The notes below the pieces were generated by a model. That model had not been told where the DNA came from. It ran no database searches and saw nothing but the letters and a program-made list of their open reading frames with translations. A stretch of 14,468 bases of DNA from Solobacterium sp. (GTDB taxonomy: Bacteria > Bacillota_I > Bacilli_A > Erysipelotrichales > Erysipelotrichaceae): NCBI GenBank assembly GCA_017419465.1, contig JAFOLE010000300.1:1-14468 (forward strand). Reading direction: 5' to 3'. Position 1 is the stretch's first letter. Every line of letters starts with the position of its first letter. Shown here piece by piece: positions 8,135 through 13,442 of the stretch. The translations under genes were made by a program, and so were the position numbers.

Positions 8135-8431
8135 ATGAAAAACAATAAAATCACTCTCATTATCGTCGGACTCTGCATCGGATTCCTGATTGGATTTGTA
8201 AAACGTGTCATCGTGTATCCAAACCAGAAACACAACTTTCGTACCTATCCGCGATTCGCAATTGCCGGACAGACGGTCACATTTGAAACTGCGGAGCTCA
8301 CAGATGATATGTATATTGTCGTTTCCGCAAATGTTGATGAACTGGTTCAGATCAGCGAGACCGTATATCAGTTCAAAATGCCGTTTCATGATGTTTACCT
8401 TCACGCCAAACTGGTCAACGGCTGGCAATGA
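8135..8431 (+). CDS. Small membrane-anchored extracellular protein
   Basis: A 98-residue protein. Residues 6-22 (TLIIVGLCIGFLIGFVK) form a single N-terminal hydrophobic segment followed by K-R, without a lipobox cysteine, so a signal anchor or uncleaved signal is likely. The rest would lie outside the cell. Its pattern AGQTVTF, then a run of short strands, then YQFKMPFHDVYLHAKL resembles one unit of the repeat found in bacterial surface proteins (G-x-x-V-T ... Y-x-F-x-MP-x-x-DV-x-V-x-A). I cannot name a family or a function. The ATG at 8135 has AGGA (8121-8124) at a long 10-base spacing. It is followed 30 bases later by the DUF2500-like gene, so the two probably form one transcript. Confidence 0.6.
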   Translation: MKNNKITLIIVGLCIGFLIGFVKRVIVYPNQKHNFRTYPRFAIAGQTVTFETAELTDDMYIVVSANVDELVQISETVYQFKMPFHDVYLHAKLVNGWQ

Positions 8432-8461
8432 AAACATAACCAATGTTATACAGGTCCGATC

Positions 8462-8755
8462 ATGGCATTCAGAAAAAAAGTGCACGCAGTTGTTTTAAGC
8501 AAGGGTCTTGAAGAAGTCGAAGATCCGCCGCTTCTCGGCGCCTCGGGAGGAAATCCCATGCTTGCCCTTGCGTCCATGCAGGATGAAAGTCATTCCATGT
8601 GGAAGCGGTCTGTCGTATATTCCGTTTCCTTCCGGACGGGGACGACCGCAAAGGAGTTTTTCACAAACCGGGCATTGTATGAACAGCTGGAACCGGGCGA
8701 TGAAGGGATTCTTGTATACTCGGGCAGCACCCTTATCTCATTTAAAAAACTGTGA
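8462..8755 (+). CDS. DUF2500-like small protein
   Basis: A 97-residue, probably cytoplasmic protein. The C-terminal half (VVYSVSFRTG, EFFTNRALYEQLEPGDEG, ILVYSGSTLISFK) matches the DUF2500 layout: a Y-x-V-x-F strand, a short charged turn, Y-x-x-L-x-x-GD-x-G, then a Y-x-G strand and a final F. DUF2500 proteins normally carry an N-terminal membrane helix. Here that helix is missing, and the N-terminus is basic (MAFRKKVHAVVLSKG). The preceding small gene does encode an anchor, so a split arrangement is conceivable. Function is unknown. The ATG at 8462 has only a weak AGG at 8452-8454. The gene ends in a hairpin-rich stretch before the convergent Card1-like gene. Confidence 0.62.
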   Translation: MAFRKKVHAVVLSKGLEEVEDPPLLGASGGNPMLALASMQDESHSMWKRSVVYSVSFRTGTTAKEFFTNRALYEQLEPGDEGILVYSGSTLISFKKL

Positions 8756-8770
8756 GCGCGCTCCGCTCAC
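8752..8770 (+). repeat. GC-rich hairpin over the DUF2500-like stop codon
   Basis: GTGAGCG (8752-8758) pairs with CGCTCAC (8764-8770) around a 5-base loop, and the TGA stop lies in the left arm. No T-run follows directly, so it is more likely a 3'-end stabiliser than a terminator. The true terminator is the next hairpin, at 8786-8815. Confidence 0.5.
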
Positions 8771-8785
8771 GGTCAGAAACCTTTT

Positions 8786-8815
8786 AAAAAGTTCCCTGCT
8801 TCCCGGGAGCTTTTT
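8786..8815. terminator. Bidirectional intrinsic terminator between the DUF2500-like and Card1-like genes
   Basis: AAAAAGTTCCC (8786-8796) pairs with GGGAGCTTTTT (8805-8815), with one G-T pair and an 8-base loop. The A and T flanks give a T-run on either strand, so it can end both convergent genes. It touches the stop codon of the Card1-like gene. Confidence 0.72.
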
Positions 8816-9924
8816 CAATGTGTTTTCATCCAGTCAATGATCAGCTCTGCAGCTTTGCCTGCCCGCATTTCATCAAACTGTATCAGCAGTACGCCAAGTG
8901 TTTCCGCTTTTTCCGCATATTCGGAATGCCTGCGGTCATAATCCGTACACAGCACGGGAACCGCAAGTTCTCCGCCAAACTGCACGGCATTTGTCTTCAC
9001 TTCATAAATCGCCTGCTGATCATACTTGCCGGCTTTGCAGGAAATGGAAATCAGCCGTCCGTCCTTGGTTGCCATGACATCCAGTTCACTGTTTGGATCT
9101 TTCCGGTTAAAGACACCGCCGTTCCAGTCAATGTTTACCCGGATATCAATATCATCGAAGTAGTTGCTGTCTTCGATCTGATAGTAGGTTTCATATTCAA
9201 ACGGCACACCGGTATCGGTTACCAGCACCTTGTACTCCGGATTGGCAAACTCCAGGTACAGCTTTCCTTCTGTTACTTCACATCGCCTGAACACACAGGC
9301 AACGGAGCGGAAGATGCTGCGGTATTCATTGTAGACACTCTCGGATGCTTTCCAGACGGTCTGTCCTTCATTCTTTTTCGCAAGATTCGACATGGTCAGG
9401 CAGAAGTCTGCCCAGCGTTTGCTGTTATAGCGCCTTGAATCATTGCAGGCATGGACCGCCTTCCGGTCTTCGCCTTCAAATACCGCCTCGGGAAGCTCCC
9501 GCACAGAACCGCCGTACAGAGAAACAATCTCCCGAACCGTAAATTTGGGAATCTGAAGTTCCGACGTTTCCTGCATCTCGTTTCTGACCGTATACATTGT
9601 CCGGGTAGTAAATCCCGGATAGCAGAGCGTAAACCCGTGCTTCTTTGCAATTGCGGTTGCCATTGCGATGGCGTAATCATCTCCGCCGTGTACATCAATC
9701 TCAATGTCATCTGCCTGTATGCCAAGGAGGAGCTCTTCCAGCATCTCCGGAGTACAATGCATTGTTTCGTACGGACAGCCAAGATATTTCTTCATGACAT
9801 CCTTTTCCGGCATTTCGACGTAGGGATCATTACTGAGAAAAATCACCTTATCCGGCTTCCGGTTCATTGCGGAAACCAGATTCAGAATCTGCTGAGAATC
9901 AATCAGTTCTACCAATACTTTCAT
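8815..9924 (-). CDS. Card1/Can2-like (DUF1887) CARF plus PD-(D/E)XK nuclease-like protein
   Basis: A 369-residue protein with two regions, close to the length of known Card1/Can2 proteins. The N-terminal 130 residues look like a CARF Rossmann fold: MKVLVELIDSQQILNLVSAM, PDKVIFLSND, then DIEIDVHGGDDYAIAMATAIA (73-93). HGGDD stands where CARF proteins usually have an N-x-TGGTK-type ligand motif. The C-terminal third has ELDVMATKDGRLISISCKAGK: E280, D282 and K297 fit the E-x-D ... x-x-K core of the DUF1887 nuclease. S295 occupies the place often held by a second acidic residue, and YEVKTNAVQFGG follows as in the family. Card1/Can2 enzymes cut nucleic acids when a cyclic oligoadenylate from type III CRISPR binds. 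No CRISPR gene or array is present in the window. The ATG at 9924 lacks a clear ribosome site. Confidence 0.8.
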   Translation of the reverse strand: MKVLVELIDSQQILNLVSAMNRKPDKVIFLSNDPYVEMPEKDVMKKYLGCPYETMHCTPEMLEELLLGIQADDIEIDVHGGDDYAIAMATAIAKKHGFTLCYPGFTTRTMYTVRNEMQETSELQIPKFTVREIVSLYGGSVRELPEAVFEGEDRKAVHACNDSRRYNSKRWADFCLTMSNLAKKNEGQTVWKASESVYNEYRSIFRSVACVFRRCEVTEGKLYLEFANPEYKVLVTDTGVPFEYETYYQIEDSNYFDDIDIRVNIDWNGGVFNRKDPNSELDVMATKDGRLISISCKAGKYDQQAIYEVKTNAVQFGGELAVPVLCTDYDRRHSEYAEKAETLGVLLIQFDEMRAGKAAELIIDWMKTH

Positions 9925-9962
9925 ATCACGCTCACATCAGCGGCTTAGCCCGCATTACCTGT

Positions 9963-9983
9963 ACTATACCAGTTCTGATTATA
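9963..9983 (-). promoter_or_regulatory. Candidate promoter -10 boxes upstream of the Card1-like gene
   Basis: On the minus strand a perfect TATAAT (9978-9983) and a second TATAGT (9963-9968) lie 39-59 bases before the ATG at 9924. The -35 candidates are poor: TTGCGT at 10004-10009 is 20 bases upstream of the first box, and TTGTGA at 9988-9993 is 19 bases upstream of the second. The region lies downstream of the tRNA terminator, so the gene needs its own promoter here. Confidence 0.35.
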
Positions 9984-10082
9984 CCCCTCACAACCGGTCT
10001 GACACGCAATCTGCAGTCTGTAATCTCTTCATCGTTCTCCTGTTTTCTATTCTACAGAATTATCTCCGGTCAGAAATGATAC

Positions 10083-10105
10083 AAAAAAACCGCATTGCTG
10101 CGGTT
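10083..10105 (-). terminator. Intrinsic terminator of the tRNA-Val gene
   Basis: On the minus strand AACCGCA pairs with TGCGGTT (10099-10105 with 10088-10094) around a 4-base loop, followed by a run of seven T (10083-10089 on the plus strand is A). It begins 7 bases after the tRNA 3' end. Confidence 0.85.
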
Positions 10106-10111
10106 TACCAG

Positions 10112-10184
10112 TGAGCGCTAAGGGACTCGAACCCATGACCCCTTCCACGTCAAGGAAGTGCTCTCCCAACTGAGCTAAGCACTC
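10112..10184 (-). tRNA. tRNA-Val (anticodon GAC)
   Basis: A cloverleaf folds on the minus strand. The acceptor stem GAGTGCT/AGCGCTC (10178-10184 with 10113-10119) has seven pairs including one T-G. The D-arm is GCTC/GAGC. The anticodon arm is CTTCC/GGAAG with loop TTGACGT, giving anticodon GAC for valine codons GUC/GUU. The variable loop has five bases. The T-arm is ATGGG/CCCTT with loop TTCGAGT. The second T-stem pair is a U-U mismatch (10135 with 10121). The discriminator base is A, as expected for valine tRNA. CCA is not encoded, so the cell must add it. Confidence 0.93.
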
Positions 10185-10196
10185 ATGTGCTTACTT

Positions 10197-10225
10197 ATGT
10201 TAGCACACTCTTTTCAGATTGGAAA
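10197..10225 (-). promoter_or_regulatory. Promoter of the tRNA-Val gene
   Basis: On the minus strand TTTCCA (10220-10225) and TAACAT (10197-10202) are separated by exactly 17 bases. TGC directly before TAACAT makes an extended -10 element. The tRNA 5' end lies 12 bases after the -10 box. The promoter sits in the short gap after the upstream hydrolase gene. Confidence 0.55.
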
Positions 10226-10233
10226 GAATTTTC

Positions 10234-10968
10234 TCATCCAACCGTTCGTTCGGGATCATGGAGTGCGGTTTCAAGCAGTTCCAGAACCGCAGTTTTCGAA
10301 ATCTCCGGCTCATCATGTCCCTTCAGGTAATGCACAAACGCCATCGCATTCAGATACTCCATAAACGAACAAAGCCGCGTCCGGTCATATTTACTGTCAT
10401 TGTCATAATAATCTTCATAGTGCGCATCACCGCCGATCAGAGCCTCATCCGCGGGGACATAAATCATCACCGCATCTCTGGTATGCGGAGAATCACGATG
10501 TTCGAGGTAACAGACCACACCGCCAAGATCAATCATCATCCGCTCGGAAAATGTGATATCCGGCCGTTTTACAACGATTGCCTTCGTATCGGGATATTGC
10601 TTTTTCATGCAGTCATAGGTAAAGAGAATATCCTCCCCTGTCGCAAGCCGTTCCCGCATTGATGCATCATCCCAGTTCCATGCGGAGACATTCTTCAGGA
10701 TCCGGTCAGTTGCCTCTGAAGCAATCACCGGACATTCCGCGGCACAGACACCGAACGTATGGTCCCAGTGCCAGTGGGTCAGCGCAATCAGGTCAGGTTG
10801 CGGAAGACCGCATTCCTGCAGTTCGCCAAGCAGTTTCCGGTAATTCTCCGGTGAGTTGCCCGCATCCACAAGAAGACTGCGTTTTTCTCCACGCACATAA
10901 AAGACAAACGGCTGATCTGTTTCCGCATTTGCGTCCATGCAGTAAATGTGTTCTGTAAGCTTTCTCAT
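10234..10968 (-). CDS. Metallo-beta-lactamase-fold hydrolase
   Basis: A protein of about 244 residues with the metal-binding motifs of the metallo-beta-lactamase superfamily. Counting from the upstream ATG at 10974, these are HWHWDH (67-72) after a hydrophobic strand ending LIALT, a histidine in DSPHTRDAV (H164), D183 in LIGGDAH, and H220 in YLKGHDEP. LLVDAGNS (34-41) is the usual first turn. It should bind two metal ions and hydrolyse an ester or similar bond in the cytoplasm. The substrate is not evident; the overall layout resembles the glyoxalase II-like group rather than true beta-lactamases, and there is no signal peptide. I prefer the ATG at 10968 because GGA lies 6 bases before it, while the ATG at 10974 has no spacing. 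It is divergent from the EF-hand mini-protein gene, and the tRNA gene follows 49 bases after the stop. Confidence 0.85.
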   Translation of the reverse strand: MRKLTEHIYCMDANAETDQPFVFYVRGEKRSLLVDAGNSPENYRKLLGELQECGLPQPDLIALTHWHWDHTFGVCAAECPVIASEATDRILKNVSAWNWDDASMRERLATGEDILFTYDCMKKQYPDTKAIVVKRPDITFSERMMIDLGGVVCYLEHRDSPHTRDAVMIYVPADEALIGGDAHYEDYYDNDSKYDRTRLCSFMEYLNAMAFVHYLKGHDEPEISKTAVLELLETALHDPERTVG

Positions 10969-10991
10969 ATGCATTCCATCATAGCAGTTTT

Positions 10992-11008
10992 CATCACGAT
11001 CCGTGATG
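10992..11008. promoter_or_regulatory. Operator-like inverted repeat in a divergent promoter region
   Basis: CATCACG (10992-10998) and CGTGATG (11002-11008) are a perfect 7-bp inverted repeat with a 3-base centre. It lies just downstream of a minus-strand TATTAT (11016-11021), where the hydrolase transcript would begin, and next to the possible -35 of the EF-hand gene (TTCCCA, 11011-11016). It could be a repressor site or a short 5' hairpin in the hydrolase mRNA. Confidence 0.45.
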
Positions 11009-11033
11009 GCTTCCCATAATACCGTTTTTTCGT

Positions 11034-11039
11034 TACGAT
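11034..11039 (+). promoter_or_regulatory. -10-like hexamer at the EF-hand mini-protein start
   Basis: TACGAT lies 7 bases before the ATG at 11047, with TTCCCA (11011-11016) 17 bases upstream as a possible -35 matching four of six consensus bases. No ribosome site is present. An in-frame TAA at 11017-11019 rules out a longer ATG-started protein. Confidence 0.4.
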
Positions 11040-11046
11040 AAATAAT

Positions 11047-11229
11047 ATGCTGGATGTAAACAGAAACGGTGTCATTGAACCGGAAGAAGAAGCACTTGGA
11101 GATGCGCTTGCGGAAGAAGCCGCAGGCCAGTCCGACAATATGCGGCGGTCCGCTGTACCGTGGCTGATGATCGGCGCAGGAATTGTCATTATCCTGCTCA
11201 TTATTATTCTGCTTGTACTTGCGCAGTAA
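11047..11229 (+). CDS. EF-hand-loop, tail-anchored mini-protein
   Basis: A 60-residue protein. Residues 3-14 (DVNRNGVIEPEE) fit the canonical 12-residue EF-hand calcium loop: D at 1, N at 3 and 5, G at 6, I at 8, E at 9 and E at 12. An acidic helix follows (EEEALGDALAEEAAG). Residues 38-59 form one strongly hydrophobic segment (VPWLMIGAGIVIILLIIILL) that ends one residue before the C-terminus, so the protein is tail-anchored with its loop probably in the cytoplasm. A single EF hand usually works as a pair, so a dimer is plausible. I know no named family for it. It is short, but the motif, the flanking terminator and the non-overlapping position argue that it is real. It may respond to calcium or be structural only. 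Confidence 0.6.
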   Translation: MLDVNRNGVIEPEEEALGDALAEEAAGQSDNMRRSAVPWLMIGAGIVIILLIIILLVLAQ

Positions 11230-11256
11230 ACAGAGAGACAGATCTCTCTGTTTTTT
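11230..11256 (+). terminator. Intrinsic terminator after the EF-hand mini-protein gene
   Basis: ACAGAGAGA (11230-11238) pairs with TCTCTCTGT (11243-11251) around a 4-base loop and is followed by six T (11251-11256). It starts on the base after the TAA stop and ends 10 bases before the convergent phosphoesterase stop. Confidence 0.85.
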
Positions 11257-11265
11257 GTTTCCCGT

Positions 11266-12441
11266 TTATTCCCAGACAATTTTGAGTCTGTTTCCGTCCA
11301 TCGGCGGATGATTCACGACCTGTTCCATCCATGGTCCGTAATTATAATCATGCAGTGCAGTGATCATATCTTCATAATAAGTGTCATTACGCAGTGATTC
11401 CGCTTCTTCCGCAAATGTTCCGTCACTGTAACAGCGGAAAAAACGGTCAATCAGTGCCATGACTCCATCATACCGTTCTCCGGAAAGACCTTCCTGTTTC
11501 AGAAGCCCTTCAAAGATTTCCACGGTACGGACGGTTTCATTCCGGTCTGCCTCTTCCATACGGTCCGCAAGCCCCGCTTCTCCATACTGCGTGAAGGAAA
11601 TCGGGACAGTATGATATTCCGCGCTTTTTCCCTGAATCGTCAGAGAACCAATCTGATGTCTTCCGGAGAGCGGCATGGAACTGATGATTTCAAACAGACC
11701 TTCTTCCTGCTGAATTCCCTGCCCGTGCTGGTGGCCGGTAAGACAGAGCGGCACATCATATTCCCGCAGCGTTTTTCTGAGATCCGGATTTGTGATCTGA
11801 TAATATCCGCTGCTATCCCCCTCCGGTCCGGCAATGACATTATGATGGCTGAGAAACAGGACCGTCTGTCCGTCTTCCCTTGCCTGCTGCAGCGTTTTCC
11901 GCAGCCACAGCATGGTCTCCGGAGAAAAGGTTCCGGTCGTTCCTCCATCATAGGAATTGTCGTCCATCGCAATCAGACGGACGTTGTTGATCTCCGTGAC
12001 ATAGCTGAGAGAATCCGGCGCCCTGTCCGTGACATCAAACAGTTCACTGAAGCATTCCCAGTATTCCTCCGGTGAACTCCGGTTGAAATCATGATTCCCG
12101 GTGGTCATCACAACCGGAATCCCCGCATCCGTTATTTTCTGAAGTATCTGTTTCAGCGCCTGCATATCTTCCGGTGCACCGGAATTGGTATTGTCGCCGG
12201 TCATGATGAAAACATCCGGATGTGCATCAATGACCTGTGAAGCGATGGTTTCCGCCACCGCCTGACCATACGGCATCGCCGGAACGATTGAACTGATGAT
12301 ATTCGGATCAACCGAAAGATGCAGATCTGAGGTGACGATTGCGTTCAGGGAAGCATCCTTCCACTCCCGATGTCCGGATGATGCAGTGCATCCGGAGAGC
12401 AGCAGAACGAACGCAATGACCAGTTTTGGTATAAGCCTCAT
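11266..12441 (-). CDS. Calcineurin-like metallophosphoesterase lipoprotein
   Basis: A 391-residue exported lipoprotein. The N-terminus is a signal peptide with lipobox LSGC (C18), so it should be anchored to the outer face of the membrane. The metallophosphoesterase motifs come in order: SDLH (D39, H41), GDNTNSG (82-88), GNHD (115-118), SHH (198-200) and GHQHG (236-240). These bind two metal ions for hydrolysis of phosphoesters, so it may act on extracellular nucleotides, lipids or wall phosphates. Residues after about 290 form a helical C-terminal region of unknown role, ending HPPMDGNRLKIVWE. AGGA seven bases before the ATG at 12441 supports the start. It is transcribed alone, divergent from the TtcA-like gene. 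Confidence 0.88.
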   Translation of the reverse strand: MRLIPKLVIAFVLLLSGCTASSGHREWKDASLNAIVTSDLHLSVDPNIISSIVPAMPYGQAVAETIASQVIDAHPDVFIMTGDNTNSGAPEDMQALKQILQKITDAGIPVVMTTGNHDFNRSSPEEYWECFSELFDVTDRAPDSLSYVTEINNVRLIAMDDNSYDGGTTGTFSPETMLWLRKTLQQAREDGQTVLFLSHHNVIAGPEGDSSGYYQITNPDLRKTLREYDVPLCLTGHQHGQGIQQEEGLFEIISSMPLSGRHQIGSLTIQGKSAEYHTVPISFTQYGEAGLADRMEEADRNETVRTVEIFEGLLKQEGLSGERYDGVMALIDRFFRCYSDGTFAEEAESLRNDTYYEDMITALHDYNYGPWMEQVVNHPPMDGNRLKIVWE

Positions 12442-12548
12442 ATGCGTATCCTATCACAGCAAGGTACAAAAGGAGGATTCCCTGCATTGCGGGAAGCATC
12501 TGTTTTTTTTATTCGGACCGCTGTGCAAAAAGACTGTTACTCCTTCAT

Positions 12549-12570
12549 TGAATGCGGTAAACTGCATTCA
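12549..12570. promoter_or_regulatory. Inverted repeat around a -10-like box before the TtcA-like gene
   Basis: TGAATGC (12549-12555) and GCATTCA (12564-12570) are perfect 7-base arms around an 8-base centre that contains TAAACT (12558-12563). The right arm ends one base before the ATG at 12572. It could be an operator over the promoter, or an RNA hairpin directly before the start codon. No ribosome site is present. Confidence 0.4.
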
Positions 12571-12571
12571 T

Positions 12572-13423
12572 ATGAGCAGAGAACTGACACGAATTCAGAG
12601 CATTGAACGCAGTATCATCCGCAAATACCGGAAAGAACTGTGGGCACCGTTTCTGAACGCAATATCCGAATATGAACTGATTCAGCCGGATGACCGCATT
12701 GCGGTATGCATTTCCGGCGGGAAAGACTCCATGTGCATGGCCAAACTGTTTCAGGAACTGAAACGGCATTCCGAGATTCCCTTTGAACTGCGGTTCATCG
12801 TCATGGATCCCGGATACAATGAACGAAACCGGCAGAAGATTCTTGAGAATGCCTCTCTTCTGGAGATTCCGATCGAAGTCTTTGAGACAAATATCTTCCG
12901 CGTGGCAAACAGCCAGCCGCGAAACCCCTGCTATCTCTGCGCAAGAATGCGGCGCGGTCATCTCTACAACCGGGCACAGGAACTTGGCTGCAACAAAATC
13001 GCACTCGGTCATCACATGAATGATGTGATTGAAACCGTCCTGGTTTCCATGATGTATGCCAGCAAAATCGATGCGCTGATTCCCAAGGCACACAGTGAAA
13101 ATTTCCCGGGAATGGAACTGATCCGCCCGATGTACTGCATCAAGGAACAGGCAATCGAAGACTGGTGCCGCTACAACAATCTGGAATTCATTCAGTGTGC
13201 ATGCAAGTTCACCGAAGCCAATGCGGACAGCAGCCGGGAAACCACATCCAAACGGAAAGAAGCCAAACAACTGATCAGAGAACTGAAGAAAACCAATCCG
13301 GAGATCGAAGGAAATATCTTCCGGGCTGTCCACGCAGTTCAGCTGGATACCTTTCCCGGATATAAGCTGGACGGAACGATGCACAGTTTTCTGGAAACGT
13401 ATGATGAAGAAGACAAAACATGA
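12572..13423 (+). CDS. PP-loop ATPase, TtcA-like tRNA 2-thiolation protein
   Basis: A 283-residue protein of the TtcA/TilS ATP-pyrophosphatase group. The PP-loop is ISGGKDS (47-53). NPCYLCARMRRG (118-129) gives the C-x2-C pair (C120, C123) of TtcA proteins, GHHMNDVIET (146-155) is the second family motif, and C209/C211 in QCACKF offer a further cysteine ligand. TtcA holds an Fe-S cluster and makes 2-thiocytidine at tRNA position 32; this protein may do that or a related thiolation. The ATG at 12572 begins MSRELTRIQSIERSI, the expected N-terminus. The open frame extends back to 12296 but overlaps the divergent phosphoesterase and is not credible. There is no Shine-Dalgarno sequence; an AGGAGG at 12471-12476 is about 95 bases too far upstream. 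Confidence 0.85.
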   Translation: MSRELTRIQSIERSIIRKYRKELWAPFLNAISEYELIQPDDRIAVCISGGKDSMCMAKLFQELKRHSEIPFELRFIVMDPGYNERNRQKILENASLLEIPIEVFETNIFRVANSQPRNPCYLCARMRRGHLYNRAQELGCNKIALGHHMNDVIETVLVSMMYASKIDALIPKAHSENFPGMELIRPMYCIKEQAIEDWCRYNNLEFIQCACKFTEANADSSRETTSKRKEAKQLIRELKKTNPEIEGNIFRAVHAVQLDTFPGYKLDGTMHSFLETYDEEDKT

Positions 13424-13442
13424 GCCCGCAGGCTCATGTTTT
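13415..13442. terminator. Compact bidirectional terminator shared by two convergent genes
   Basis: AAAACATGAGCC (13415-13426) pairs perfectly over 12 bp with GGCTCATGTTTT (13431-13442) around the loop CGCA. The TGA stop of the TtcA-like gene (13421-13423) lies in the left arm, and the stop of the opposing gene (13442-13444) touches the right arm. The A/T ends give a short T-run on either strand. Confidence 0.85.

Noticed and set aside
7950..8138. A 62-codon TTG-started frame whose TGA overlaps the ATG of the small anchored-protein gene (ATGA).
   Set aside because: The overlap looks like coupling, but there is no ribosome site and no motif, and the composition is not protein-like. I treat 7888-8134 as a divergent promoter region.
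8815..9924. A CRISPR array or cas genes next to the Card1-like gene.
   Set aside because: I looked for regularly spaced direct repeats and cas-type motifs on both strands and found none in the window.
8752..10118. An 8-base match, GTGAGCGC, at 8752-8759 and at the tRNA-Val 3' end (10111-10118), bracketing the Card1-like gene like attachment sites.
   Set aside because: Eight bases are too short for a tRNA attachment duplication, the copy belongs to a local hairpin, and no integrase is present.
12296..12571. An N-terminal extension of the TtcA-like gene.
   Set aside because: It would overlap the divergent phosphoesterase start and adds residues unlike the family; MSRELTRIQ at 12572 is the natural start.
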